NCBI RefSeq assembly: GCF_010548305.1
Contig: NZ_JAAGLV010000028.1
Coordinates: 1 to 64,000 of the forward strand
DNA: 64,000 bases
Reading direction: 5' to 3'
From: Streptomyces sp. SID13031
GTDB lineage: Bacteria > Actinomycetota > Actinomycetes > Propionibacteriales > Kribbellaceae
The stretch's first letter is position 1; each line of letters opens with the position of its first letter. Shown one piece after another: positions 33,927-43,700 of the stretch. The notes under the pieces were generated by a model. That model was not told the origin of the DNA. It did not search any database and saw nothing but the letters and a program-made list of their open reading frames with translations. The position numbers and the translations under genes are program-made.

Positions 33927-33932
33927 TAGCGT
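33927..33932 (+). promoter_or_regulatory. -10 hexamer of a leaderless promoter (TAGCGT)
   Basis: TAGCGT ends 7 bases before the GTG at 33940 and decides that start over the ATG three codons later. Confidence 0.5.
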
Positions 33933-33939
33933 CTCCGGC

Positions 33940-35154
33940 GTGCCAGCCATGAAGATCGTCGACGCCTCTGTCGTCGTCACCAGTCCGGGGCGCAACTTCG
34001 TCACGCTGAAGATCACCACCGACGACGGCGTGACCGGCCTCGGGGACGCGACGCTCAACGGTCGCGAGCTCGCCGTGGTCTCGTACCTGCGTGATCACGT
34101 CGCGCCGCTGCTCATCGGACTCGATCCGCACCGGATCGAGGACACCTGGCAGTCGCTCTACCGGGGCGCCTACTGGCGGCGCGGGCCGGTCACGATGGCT
34201 GCGATCGCCGCAGTGGATGTGGCGTTGTGGGACATCAAGGCCAAGGTCGCGAACCTGCCGCTCTACCAACTCCTCGGCGGCGCGAGCCGCGATCGGGTGC
34301 GCACCTACGGCCACGCCAGCGGGCGCGACGCCCCGGAGCTGTTCGACTCGGTCCGGGCGCGGCTCGAGCAGGGCTACCAGTCGATCCGGATCCAGACCGG
34401 AATCCCTGGCCTGCAGCGGGTCTACGGAGTGGGTGGCGAGCCGGACGCCTTGCCGGACGGGCGGGTGCGGCCGCTCGTCGAGGACTGGGACACCGGCGCG
34501 TACCTGCGCCACATGCCTTCCGTCTTTGAGGCGGTCCGCAACGAGTTCGGCCCGGAGCTACCGCTGCTGCACGACGCCCACCACCGGCTCACGCCGCTGC
34601 AGGCAGCCCGGCTGGGCAAGGATCTGGAGCCCTACGACCTGTTCTGGCTCGAGGACTGCACGCCTGCCGAGAACCAGGAGGGTTTACGCCTGGTCCGCAG
34701 CCACACCACCACGCCGCTGGCCATCGGTGAGGTCTTCAACAGCATCCACGACTTCCGGACGCTCGTGAACGAGCAGCTCATCGACTACGTCCGCGCCGCC
34801 GTCACGCACTTCGGCGGCGTCTCGCCGATCAGGAAGCTGTTCGACTTCGCGGCCCAGCAGCAGATCAAGAGCGCCATCCATGGGCCGGAGGACATCTCGC
34901 CGGTCGGGATGGCCGCCGCGATCCACCTCGACCTGGCGATCCACAACTTCGGGATCCAGGAGTACGCCGGCTACACGGCTGCTACCGACGAGGTGTTCCG
35001 GCACGCGTACACCTTTACCGACGGCCACCTGCATCCCGGCGAAGCGCCAGGCCTGGGGGTGGAGCTCGACGAGGAACTCGCCGCCGCCCACCCGTACGCC
35101 CCGGCCTACCTACCGGTCAACCGCCTCGCAGACGGCACCGTCCACGACTGGTGA
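33940..35154 (+). CDS. mannonate dehydratase family enzyme (ManD/RspA)
   Basis: A 404-residue enolase-superfamily protein. Metal and catalytic motifs visible are SIRIQTG, HDAHHRLTP, FWLEDCTP, GEVFNSIHDF, YVRAAVTHFGGVSP and AIHGPEDISPVG, the ManD subgroup pattern. High-activity members dehydrate D-mannonate to 2-keto-3-deoxygluconate; low-activity ones act on gluconate or have unknown roles, and the sequence alone cannot decide. No other uronate genes are adjacent, which argues for caution. The GTG start follows a leaderless -10 by 7 bases. Confidence 0.88.
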   Translation: MPAMKIVDASVVVTSPGRNFVTLKITTDDGVTGLGDATLNGRELAVVSYLRDHVAPLLIGLDPHRIEDTWQSLYRGAYWRRGPVTMAAIAAVDVALWDIKAKVANLPLYQLLGGASRDRVRTYGHASGRDAPELFDSVRARLEQGYQSIRIQTGIPGLQRVYGVGGEPDALPDGRVRPLVEDWDTGAYLRHMPSVFEAVRNEFGPELPLLHDAHHRLTPLQAARLGKDLEPYDLFWLEDCTPAENQEGLRLVRSHTTTPLAIGEVFNSIHDFRTLVNEQLIDYVRAAVTHFGGVSPIRKLFDFAAQQQIKSAIHGPEDISPVGMAAAIHLDLAIHNFGIQEYAGYTAATDEVFRHAYTFTDGHLHPGEAPGLGVELDEELAAAHPYAPAYLPVNRLADGTVHDW

Positions 35155-35207
35155 CGCTTACGACCTGACCAGATCGGTTCGTGAACTGGCGCCAGCGGCT
35201 GATCGAC

Positions 35208-35519
35208 TCAGTGGTTGGCGATCCGGGAGACCGCGAAGAGCAGGATGACCAGGACCGAGAAGATGCGCATCCAGCGGGCGCCGGTGGTGACCACCGGCCA
35301 GGACAGGAAGCCGAGCCAGGCGAGCAGTAGCGCCAGCAGGATGAGCGACGGGACGCCGACGCCGATCGGGGCGAACACTCCGACCAGGGCGAGTACCAGG
35401 GTGATACCGGGCAGTACCAGCTTTGGCATGGCGTGCAGCCTGGCGATGATCGGGTAGCTGGCCTTGGTGATCCGTGCCCGGAGCGGGCTGACCGGCTGAC
35501 TGCTGGGTGTGCTGCTCAT
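35208..35519 (-). CDS. DUF6703-like small membrane protein
   Basis: A 103-residue protein with a polar 30-residue N-terminus and three hydrophobic helices (residues about 33-55, 58-76 and 82-100). The pattern PKLVLPGITLVLALVGVFAP followed by LLLAWLGFLSWP is typical of a small actinobacterial membrane family numbered DUF6703, as far as can be recognised. ATG at 35519 is preferred over one 13 codons earlier. It is divergent from a monooxygenase gene. Function unknown. Confidence 0.6.
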   Translation of the reverse strand: MSSTPSSQPVSPLRARITKASYPIIARLHAMPKLVLPGITLVLALVGVFAPIGVGVPSLILLALLLAWLGFLSWPVVTTGARWMRIFSVLVILLFAVSRIANH

Positions 35520-35617
35520 CCGGCCATTGTTCCAGGCTGTCGGAGCAGGTCTAGCCAAGCGGGCCCCAGGATGGCCGTCTGGGCGGGGTCAGCGGCCGGT
35601 GACCAGGGGTGACGCCG

Positions 35618-35623
35618 TAGGCT
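35618..35623 (+). promoter_or_regulatory. -10 hexamer of a leaderless promoter (TAGGCT)
   Basis: TAGGCT ends 7 bases before the GTG at 35631, the recurrent leaderless arrangement of this window. Confidence 0.45.
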
Positions 35624-35630
35624 GTGGCGG

Positions 35631-35927
35631 GTGTTCGTGGTGATCAGGTTCCGGGTCGAAGAGGCTGCGCAGCCGGGGTTTATCGGCCGGCTGGAGACCG
35701 CCGTTGAGGTGCTGTCGCGCCAGAAGGGCTTCGTCGCGGCCCGGACCGGGCGCAACGCCGACGATCCCGAGTTGCTCGCGCTGAGTATGGAGTGGGTGAA
35801 CATCGGCAGCTACCGTCGCGCACTGTCGCCGTACGAGGTCAAGCTGGCGGCCGTACCGCTGCTGTCGGAGGCGCTCGACGAACCGAGCGCGTACGACGAC
35901 CTCAGCGAGTTCGCCCCGCACCGCTGA
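35631..35927 (+). CDS. antibiotic biosynthesis monooxygenase-fold protein
   Basis: A 98-residue dimeric ferredoxin-like protein of the ABM fold, with FVVIRFRVEE, a central LSRQKGFVAARTGRNADDPELLALSMEWVNIGSYRRAL and a final acidic helix. Small ABM proteins act as cofactor-free quinol monooxygenases or heme-degrading enzymes, but many have no known role. It precedes glyS by 46 bases on the same strand. Confidence 0.65.
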   Translation: MFVVIRFRVEEAAQPGFIGRLETAVEVLSRQKGFVAARTGRNADDPELLALSMEWVNIGSYRRALSPYEVKLAAVPLLSEALDEPSAYDDLSEFAPHR

Positions 35928-35973
35928 CCCGATAGCCTGGTCCCTTCCCGTACCACCACTCTGGAGTCGAAAC

Positions 35974-37359
35974 GTGCCCGTGGATACCGTCGATGCCGTC
36001 GTCAGCCTCAGTAAGCGGAGGGGCTTCGTTTACCCGTGCGGCGAGATCTACGGTGGGACCAAGTCGGCCTGGGACTACGGACCGCTCGGCGTCGAGCTGA
36101 AGAACAACGTGCGGGCGCAGTGGTGGCGCTCGATGGTGACGAGCCGCGACGACATCGTCGGGCTGGACTCCTCGGTCATCCTGCCGACCAGGGTCTGGGA
36201 GGCCTCGGGCCACCTGCAGGAGTTCGTCGACCCGCTGACCGAGTGCCAGTCCTGCCACAAGCGCTACCGCGACGACCACCTGCGCGAGGACTTCGCCCGG
36301 CGCAAGAACAAGGACGCCGACGAGGTCAAGCTCGACGAGATCGCCTGCCCGAACTGCGGTAACAAGGGCACCTTCACCGAGCCGCGGATGTTCAACGGCC
36401 TGCTGAAGACCTACCTCGGCCCGGTCGAGTCCGAGGAAGGCCTGCACTACCTGCGGCCGGAGACGGCGCAGGGCATCTTCATCAACTTCGCGAACGTGAT
36501 GGGCACCGCGCGGAAGAAGCCGCCGTTCGGCATCGCCCAGGTGGGCAAGAGCTTCCGCAACGAGATCACCCCGGGCAACTTCATCTTCCGGACCCGGGAG
36601 TTCGAGCAGATGGAGATGGAGTTCTTCGTCCCGCCGGGCGCGGACGAGGAGTGGCACGAGTACTGGCTGAAGGCGCGCTGGGACTGGTACACGGGTCTCG
36701 GGCTGAACCCGGACAACATGCGGCTGTACGAGCACCCGAAGGAGAAGCTGAGCCACTACTCCAAGCGCACCGTCGACATCGAGTACAAGTTCCACTTCGG
36801 CGGCAAGGAGTTCGACGAGCTCGAGGGGATCGCGAACCGGACCGACTTCGACCTGTCCACGCACTCCAAGCACTCCGGCGTCGACCTGTCCTACTTCGAC
36901 CAGGAGAAGGGCGAGCGCTGGACGCCGTACGTGATCGAGCCGGCCGCCGGCCTGACCCGTAACGTGCTCGCGTTCCTGCTCGACGCCTACACCGAGGACG
37001 AGGCGCCGAACGCCAAGGGCGGTGTCGACAAGCGGACCGTACTGCGCTTCGACCCGCGCCTCGCGCCGGTCAAGGCCGCCGTGCTGCCGCTGTCGCGCAA
37101 CGCCGACCTGTCCCCGAAGGCGAAGGACCTGGCCGGCGAGCTGCGCAAGAACTGGAACGTCGACTTCGACGACGCCGGGGCGATCGGCCGCCGCTACCGC
37201 CGCCAGGACGAGATCGGTACGCCGTACTGCATCACCGTCGACTTCGACACCATCGAGGACCAGGCGGTGACGATCCGCGAGCGCGACTCGATGAAGCAGG
37301 AGCGCGTCGCCCTGACCGAGGTGACGGGCTACCTCGCCCAGCGTCTGGTGGGCTGCTGA
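35974..37359 (+). CDS. glyS: glycine--tRNA ligase (dimeric type)
   Basis: A 461-residue class II aminoacyl-tRNA synthetase of the alpha2 type. Motif 1 lies in GPLGVELKNNVRAQWW, motif 2 in GKSFRNEITPGNFIFRTREFEQMEMEFF, and motif 3 in the AGLTRNVLAFLLDAY region. An inserted zinc-like site has CQSC and CPNC. The C-terminal anticodon-binding domain starts near residue 355 (PRLAPVKAAVLPLS). Length is normal. It charges tRNA-Gly. Confidence 0.97.
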   Translation: MPVDTVDAVVSLSKRRGFVYPCGEIYGGTKSAWDYGPLGVELKNNVRAQWWRSMVTSRDDIVGLDSSVILPTRVWEASGHLQEFVDPLTECQSCHKRYRDDHLREDFARRKNKDADEVKLDEIACPNCGNKGTFTEPRMFNGLLKTYLGPVESEEGLHYLRPETAQGIFINFANVMGTARKKPPFGIAQVGKSFRNEITPGNFIFRTREFEQMEMEFFVPPGADEEWHEYWLKARWDWYTGLGLNPDNMRLYEHPKEKLSHYSKRTVDIEYKFHFGGKEFDELEGIANRTDFDLSTHSKHSGVDLSYFDQEKGERWTPYVIEPAAGLTRNVLAFLLDAYTEDEAPNAKGGVDKRTVLRFDPRLAPVKAAVLPLSRNADLSPKAKDLAGELRKNWNVDFDDAGAIGRRYRRQDEIGTPYCITVDFDTIEDQAVTIRERDSMKQERVALTEVTGYLAQRLVGC

Positions 37360-37361
37360 CG

Positions 37362-38087
37362 ATGCCTGCCCTGACGCTGCGGGGGATCTTGACGCCCGGA
37401 CGGACGAAGTTCGGCGTGGCCGTCTTCGGGCTGAGTGCGCTGCTGGTGTTCCTGGTCGCGGGCTGCTCGGACACCGCGCCGGACGCTTCCGACAAGCCGT
37501 CGGCGTCCAACCCGACGTCTTCAGGCTCCACCGGGCCGTCGGCGCCCGGGTCGACCGCGCCGATCCCGACTGCCTCGACGCAGACGCTGACCCCGCTGCC
37601 CCAGCCGTCGAAGCCGTGGCCTACGCCTTCGGTCAAGGGTGAGCCGGCCTCGGACGCCCCGCTGGCGCAGCGGATCCGCTTCGCGATCTCCAAGCAGGCC
37701 CAGATCACCGCGGGCCGCGCGGCGACGACGACGGTGAACTGCCCCGGTATCGACCAGGCGGAAACTGCGGGCAAGCACACGCTGAAGTGCACGGTCACCT
37801 ACGCCGGCAAGCCCTACACGGGCACGCTGACAGTCGACGCCAAGCAGTACACCGCGTCGTACAAGTTCACCTCCGACTCGGTGGCGATCGTGAAGCCGAA
37901 GGTCGTCGATGCTGTCCTGCGGACCGTGCCCGGCGCCGCCAAGGTCACCTGCACGATGGACGACGTCACTATCGTCAAGAACAGCTCCGCGGGTATTGCG
38001 TGTGACGTGACGACCACCGCCAACGCAGTACAGCCTTACAAGGCCGAGGTCTCCGGCAACGGCCAAGTCCTGGTTGCGAAGGCCTGA
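37362..38087 (+). CDS. DUF4333-like lipoprotein
   Basis: A 241-residue protein. A hydrophobic stretch with lipobox VAGC near residue 29-32 marks it as a lipoprotein; a Ser/Thr/Pro-rich linker to about residue 100 follows. Two similar 65-residue beta domains make up the rest, each with one Cys pair: NCPGIDQAETAGKHTLKCTVTYAGKPYTG and the matching VTCTMDDVTIVKNSSAGIACDV. This resembles a tandem DUF4333 arrangement. It starts 2 bases after glyS and ends 2 bases before dusB, so all three are co-transcribed. Confidence 0.7.
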   Translation: MPALTLRGILTPGRTKFGVAVFGLSALLVFLVAGCSDTAPDASDKPSASNPTSSGSTGPSAPGSTAPIPTASTQTLTPLPQPSKPWPTPSVKGEPASDAPLAQRIRFAISKQAQITAGRAATTTVNCPGIDQAETAGKHTLKCTVTYAGKPYTGTLTVDAKQYTASYKFTSDSVAIVKPKVVDAVLRTVPGAAKVTCTMDDVTIVKNSSAGIACDVTTTANAVQPYKAEVSGNGQVLVAKA

Positions 38088-38089
38088 TC

Positions 38090-39211
38090 ATGCTCAAGCT
38101 CGGTAACCTGACGATCGATACGCCGGTGGTGCTCGCGCCGATGGCGGGGATCACCAATGCGGCGTACCGGCGGTTGTGTGCCGAGCAGGGGGCCGGGCTG
38201 TACGTGTGCGAGATGATCACGTCGCGCGGGATCGTCGAGGGGGACCAGAAGAGTCTGGACATGCTCACCTTCGACGAGCGGGAGACGGTTCGCTCGGTGC
38301 AGTTGTACGGCGTCGATCCGGTGTACGTCGGGCGCGCGGTCGAGTTGCTCTGTTCGGAGTACGGGGTGGCGCACGTCGACCTCAACTTCGGCTGCCCGGT
38401 GCCGAAGGTGACGCGCAAGGGCGGTGGCGCGGCCCTGCCCTGGAAGCGGAATCTGCTCGGCGCGATCCTGCAGGCCGCGGTGAAGGCCGCGACGCCATAC
38501 GGGATCCCCGTCACGATGAAGACCCGGATCGGGATCGACAGCACGCACCAGACCTACCTCGACGCGGGCCGGATCGCCGAGGAGTCGGGTGCGGCCGCGA
38601 TCGGACTGCACGGCCGTACTGCGGCGCAGGCGTACTCCGGTCAGGCGGACTGGACCAAGATCGCCGAGCTCGTCGAGCACGTGAACATCCCGGTCCTCGG
38701 CAACGGTGACATCTGGGAGGCCTCGGACGCGCTCCGGATGGTCGCCGAGACCGGTTGCGCCGGCGTCATCGTCGGCCGCGGCTGCCTCGGCCGCCCGTGG
38801 CTGTTCCGCGACCTGGCCGTCGCCTTCACCGGCGGCGAAGCCCTCAACCTGCCGACGCTCGGCGAGGTCGCCACGGTGATGCGCCGCCACGGCGAGCTGC
38901 TGGCCGGCCTGATGGGGGAGTCGCGGGGCCTGCGCGACTTCCGCAAACACGTCCCGTGGTACCTGAAAGGCTTCCCAGCCGGCGGCGAACTCCGCGCCGC
39001 CCTCGGTATGGTCGAGTCTCTGGCCCGCCTGGACGAGCTGCTTTCCCAGCTCGACCCGAGCGCCCCCTTCCCGGTCCAGGAGCTCGGCTCACCCCGAGGC
39101 CGCCAAGGCAGTCCGCGCGACCACGTCGTACTGCCCTACGGCTGGCTCGACGACACCGACGGCCTCAACACGGATATGGCCGACGCTGAAATCGGGGTCT
39201 CCGGCGGCTGA
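38090..39211 (+). CDS. dusB: tRNA-dihydrouridine synthase
   Basis: A 373-residue FMN enzyme that reduces uridines in tRNA. The barrel shows VLAPMAGITNAAYRRLC, DLNFGCPVPKVTRKGGGAALPW with the catalytic Cys, VTMKTRIGID, GLHGRTAAQAYSG, GNGDIWEA and GVIVGRGCLGRPW; the C-terminal helical domain begins near residue 265. Length is somewhat above the usual 330 because of a variable tail. It follows the lipoprotein gene by 2 bases. Confidence 0.95.
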   Translation: MLKLGNLTIDTPVVLAPMAGITNAAYRRLCAEQGAGLYVCEMITSRGIVEGDQKSLDMLTFDERETVRSVQLYGVDPVYVGRAVELLCSEYGVAHVDLNFGCPVPKVTRKGGGAALPWKRNLLGAILQAAVKAATPYGIPVTMKTRIGIDSTHQTYLDAGRIAEESGAAAIGLHGRTAAQAYSGQADWTKIAELVEHVNIPVLGNGDIWEASDALRMVAETGCAGVIVGRGCLGRPWLFRDLAVAFTGGEALNLPTLGEVATVMRRHGELLAGLMGESRGLRDFRKHVPWYLKGFPAGGELRAALGMVESLARLDELLSQLDPSAPFPVQELGSPRGRQGSPRDHVVLPYGWLDDTDGLNTDMADAEIGVSGG

Positions 39212-39224
39212 CCGTTCGACGTCG

Positions 39225-39230
39225 TACGCT
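39225..39230 (+). promoter_or_regulatory. -10 hexamer of a leaderless promoter (TACGCT)
   Basis: TACGCT ends 6 bases before the ATG at 39237; same arrangement as other genes here. Confidence 0.4.
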
Positions 39231-39236
39231 CCTGTC

Positions 39237-40211
39237 ATGGCGAGCAAGCCGGATGAGGTGCGTGACGGAGTACCGCTGACCAATCTTGATCAGCCGCTGT
39301 TCGATGGGGCCGAGGCGACCAAGCGGGAGCTGGTGGACTATCTCGATGCGGTCCACGAGCAGATGCTGGTGGGGTTGCGGGAGCGGCCGTTGTCGGTGGT
39401 CCGGATCCGGCCGGGGCAGCCGTCGTTCATGCAGAAGAACGTGCCGAAGTACACGCCGGAATGGGTCCGGACGGTGCCGGTCTGGGCGGAGGCGTCCAAG
39501 CGGGAGGTTTCGTACGCCGTCTGCGACGACCGGCGGACGTTGCTGTGGTTCGCGAACCAGCGAGCGGTTGAGTACCACCCGACGTTGATGAGGCTCGATC
39601 GCCCGGACCGGGTCACCCAGCTCGTACTGGATCTGGATCCGCCCGAGGGAGACGAGACGTTCGCGCTCGCCGTACAGGCTGCCTTGCTCGTCCGGCAGGC
39701 GCTGGCCGACCTCGGGCTCGACGGCGCGGTGAAGACGAGCGGCGCCAAGGGCGTGCACGTCTACGTGCCGATCGATGACACCGCCACGATCGAAGACGCC
39801 GCCGCCGCGACGCGCGCGATCGCGGCACGAGCAGCGCGCATCGACCCGGCTCTCGCTACGACGGCGTACGTCAAGGAAGAACGCCACGGAAAGGTTTTCG
39901 TCGACTCCACCCGAGCCGGCGGCGCCACCGTCGTCGCGGCGTACAGCCCGCGCATCCGCCCCGGTACGCCGGTCTCGTACCCGGTCGGCTGGGCGGACGT
40001 CGAACAGGTCTCCCCGCGCGATTTCACGATCCGTACCGCGCCCGCGCTACTCGCCGCCGCAGTGCCGTGGGCCGACCAACTCCCAGCCCCGCAAGCCCTC
40101 CCGGCCGACCTGATCGCCGAAGGCCATGAGATCCCGATCGCCCGCGTAGTCGCGATGCACGAAGGCAAGCGCCGCAAGGCAGCCGCCCGCAAAGCCGCGG
40201 AGGACAGCTAG
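39237..40211 (+). CDS. LigD-type DNA polymerase/primase domain protein
   Basis: A 324-residue stand-alone polymerase domain of the archaeo-eukaryotic primase superfamily, as found in LigD. Key motifs are the metal-binding LDLDPPEGD, the TSGAKGVHVYVPI loop and the DSTRAGG region for nucleotide binding; PVSYPVGWADVE is also conserved. No ligase or 3-phosphoesterase domain is attached and no ku gene is in the window. It probably fills gaps during non-homologous end joining or another repair route. It overlaps the converging next gene by 4 bases. Confidence 0.88.
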   Translation: MASKPDEVRDGVPLTNLDQPLFDGAEATKRELVDYLDAVHEQMLVGLRERPLSVVRIRPGQPSFMQKNVPKYTPEWVRTVPVWAEASKREVSYAVCDDRRTLLWFANQRAVEYHPTLMRLDRPDRVTQLVLDLDPPEGDETFALAVQAALLVRQALADLGLDGAVKTSGAKGVHVYVPIDDTATIEDAAAATRAIAARAARIDPALATTAYVKEERHGKVFVDSTRAGGATVVAAYSPRIRPGTPVSYPVGWADVEQVSPRDFTIRTAPALLAAAVPWADQLPAPQALPADLIAEGHEIPIARVVAMHEGKRRKAAARKAAEDS

Positions 40212-40738
40212 CCGCGGAGCTGTGCGATCCGCCGCCGAGTCAGCTTGGGCTGGTAGAACTGCATGGCGAAGGCCAGCGCGAACGCGGCCGCGGCCAGAAG
40301 ACGCCACCAGTCAAAACCGTCATCGTCCAGGGCCAGGAACACCTGCGAGACGATGGCGCAGGCGCCGGCGATCAGGAGCCAGATCCGGACCCGGAGAAAC
40401 CCGGCCAGCTGCCGCTCCGCGATCCCGAGCGCCGCCGCCCGGATTTCGGGCTGGGTCGGCACCGGCCCACGCCGAGCGGCCTTGAGTGCAACTCTGGCCG
40501 CCTCGGGCGAAAGGCCCTCCACTGCAGGCCGGAGTCGGCGCTGCGTGCTCAGGAGGCCGAGTCCGGCGGCCAGTGCTACTCCCACCGCGGCGACGAGCCC
40601 GGGGATGATCATCCAGAGCCAGGAATCCAGCTCGTCCCGGAAAGTGATCACGCTGATCGCGGCGAAGAACACGCCGAAGAACAGCCCGGCCGCGAGCCCC
40701 GCGAGCCACGGCTTGATGGTGAGTGGATCGATGCGCAT
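40208..40738 (-). CDS. membrane protein of unknown function
   Basis: A 176-residue protein with two N-terminal helices (about residues 12-33 and 42-62), a 55-residue cytosolic helical section with AAGLGLLSTQRRLRPAVEGLSPEAARVALKAARRGPVPTQPEIRAAA, then two more helices (about 118-135 and 143-160). The N-in, hairpin-loop-hairpin plan recurs in actinobacterial proteins without known role. ATG 40738 is preferred over an upstream one. Confidence 0.65.
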   Translation of the reverse strand: MRIDPLTIKPWLAGLAAGLFFGVFFAAISVITFRDELDSWLWMIIPGLVAAVGVALAAGLGLLSTQRRLRPAVEGLSPEAARVALKAARRGPVPTQPEIRAAALGIAERQLAGFLRVRIWLLIAGACAIVSQVFLALDDDGFDWWRLLAAAAFALAFAMQFYQPKLTRRRIAQLRG

Positions 40739-40799
40739 GCCGAAGGATGACAGATCTCCGCCCGGCGCGCTCGGTCGTTGCACCAACTGACATCGACGC

Positions 40800-43700
40800 C
40801 TAGTACTCGTTGGCTGTTGTCAGGTCCAGCGCGGCGTAGCGGACGTCGGGTATCGGGTGATTGCGGAGGCTGATCAGCAAGTCGCGCCAAGCGGGGGACC
40901 AGGCTGTGTTGTCGGATGCGGCTGCCACCATTGCCAGGGCGAGGTGGCCGTCTACCGCGCGGCCGGTGGCGGCCAGTTCGGTTGCTGGGGTGAGGGTTTT
41001 GGTGGCGGTCCGATGGGCCGGGGAGTGCAGCCGGAAGCGGAGTTGCTCGGCGGCGACTGCGATCACCAGGGGGCGGTCGGCGATGAGGTCCGCGACAGCG
41101 GTGAGGCCCGCCATCGGCTCCGTCCAGTCGAGTGCCCAGATCAACGGGTGCACGCGAAGCGCCAGGTATTCGGGTGCCACCAGTTCAGCGGCCGCGTCGA
41201 GAAGCGGTTGCTTGGTGCTCCAGTCCACCGCCCCGCCCACCTTCGCCATCACCAGCGTGAGCCGCTGACGGGCGGGATGGTCGCGGTCGGATTCCGCATT
41301 CGGTACGCCGGGCTTGCTCTCCAGGCGGATCAGCAGCCGGACGACCGAGATCAGCTCATCCCGAGCCTGGCCGGCAGCGACGATGTCTGCCAGCGCAGTG
41401 GCCGCGTCGCTCCAGTTATGGCTTCGATTGGCCAGGTCTGTGATGAAGCCCGCGCACACCGGCGCCACCGCGGGGTTGTAGGGCGCCCACCCCGCCAGCG
41501 ATCGCAGAGCTGCGCCCACGGTCGGTGTCTCCGGCCGATTGGTCGCCGCGATCAGTAGGTCCGCGTACCGCGACCTGTACTGCGTGGCCATACTCAACGG
41601 CGGCCGCTGGATCAGCATCGCCGCAGTGGCAGGCGAATCGTGTACCGCCTCCTGCAGCAGCGCCCAACTGGCCGGCTCGTGCAGGAGGTGCTGCGACGCC
41701 ACACTGGTGATCGCCGCCCGCACATCCCGATGCGCATCCGCCCAGGCCTCCGCCAGTACTTCGCTGGCGCCGGGGGCACGAAGTACGCCGAGCAGCCGAG
41801 CAGCCTCCTTGCGAGACGTCACCTTCACGCCCTCACCCACGAGCACCGGCCGGAACGTCTCAACCAGGAGGCTCGGCCTGACGAAGCGAGCTGCCCGGCT
41901 AGCTGCGGACAGGGCGACTCGGGCGCGGTCGTCACCCGCATGAGCCAGCAGTACCGGCAACGCCAGCTCTGGCTGATCGGTCCACACCACAGCAGCAAGG
42001 GCCGCCTCTTGCAAGAGCACCGAGTCGTTGCTCAGGAACGGCTCGACAGCTCTCTGGCCGGCGCCGGGGATGCGGCCCAGGGTCGAGACGGCCTTCGCGC
42101 GAGTCCACTCGGGGATGCGGGTGTCGTTGGCGGCGGCTGCCACCAGTTCGGCGTACCGGCTGTGCTGGTGGGGGAGCCAGCGGCGCAGTGCGGTCGTGGA
42201 GACCCGCCAGGCCGGGCGGTTGCGATCGAAGCGGCGGGCCTTGTCCGGCTTGGCGAAGACGCGGTCGACGAGGTCGGTGCGGCCCTCGGTGACGGCAGCC
42301 CAGACGGAGTCCCACCGGGCCATCCCGACCTTGTAGTCGATGATCCGGCCGGTCCGCTCGGCCCGCGTTGCGGTCGGTTGCAGCCAGAGCTGGGTGGCCC
42401 GCTCAACTACGGACTTGTCCTTGGACCAAACCGCTTGCTCGAGTACGTCGTGCAGCTGCGTGTTCGTCCAGCCCCGCCGCCCGAAGGCCTCGGCGACCGC
42501 GAAGGCGAGCTCGAACTCCTTGCGGGCGGCGGCCGCCTCGACATGCGGCCGAAGTGCCTCGTAGACGGCCACCTCGCGGCCGCGCGGCAGTCCGTCGACC
42601 AACCCGTACAGCTCAACCTCGCCCTGGTACTCGGCCAGCCGGGCCTGCGCTGCGACGCCCCAGCCGAGCAACGCCAAGTGGTTGCCCAGAGCACCTTGCC
42701 GGATGGCGGTCTCGGCGAGGCTGTTGAGCGCCTCGCCGCTGAGCCAGGAAAGATCGCGGGCTTCGAGGGCATCCGTCAGCAGGGTCTGCAGTGCGTCGAC
42801 GTGGAGGTCGGTCAGCTGCGACGGTGGCAACGAGGCGGCCGCGTCCAGTACCGCTTCCCGGACCGGATCCTGATCGTTGCGGACCCTGGTGGCCCAGGAC
42901 AACGCCTGCTCGATCGATGCCGGTTCGCGCGAATGGCCTGCGCTGGTGATGACGGCACGGTAGACGACAGCGCGTGCCCCCGCCTCGGGCTGGTTGACCT
43001 CCGGCTCGAGCCTGGCGAAGGCTTCGGCGAAAGGCAGATAGGCGCTGTACTCCCACTGCTGCCGTGGATCGCGGTCCTGGAAGAGCTCGATCATGCGACG
43101 GGCGTACTCGTGCCGGAGCCGCCGGGGGAGGACGGCCAGCAGCTTGTCGGACAGCGCCGTCCGGCCGAGCTCGATCGTGGCGGTCACCCCTTCGAAGACG
43201 GTCGATCGCCGAGCGGGTGGGAGGTCGCTCAGCAGGCCGGCGACGTTCGGCCAGAGGTTGCGGCCGATGGCGACCAGGTCGTCGTCGGCGAGCCGGTACA
43301 ACCTCCGCCGGAGCGCAGGAGTGAAAGCGCGCTGCAGCGCCGAGGCCCGGTCTGGCGCGGTCAGGAGTTGCAGGAGGCCGGCCGGATCGAGATCGGCGAG
43401 CTTCCCGATGACTTTGACGACGGGCTGCGGGAGGTCGTACTGCGGAGCCGCTACCCGGATCAGCTCGACAACACGCTCCGGGTACTGGTCGATCGCCTCG
43501 ACCACCCCGTAGCCGACGCTGTCCCACCACTCGGTTCGGTAGATGCCTTCCGGCATCGTTCGAGAGGCGTGGTCCAGTACTGCCTCGGGATGCCGCGCGG
43601 CCAGGCGGGCCCATTCGCCTGACGTGAGCGTGTAGCCCAGATCGGGCAGTAGCCGGTTGACCGTGGCTGTGTCGGCGCTGCTCAGTAGGCCGGCGGCGGC

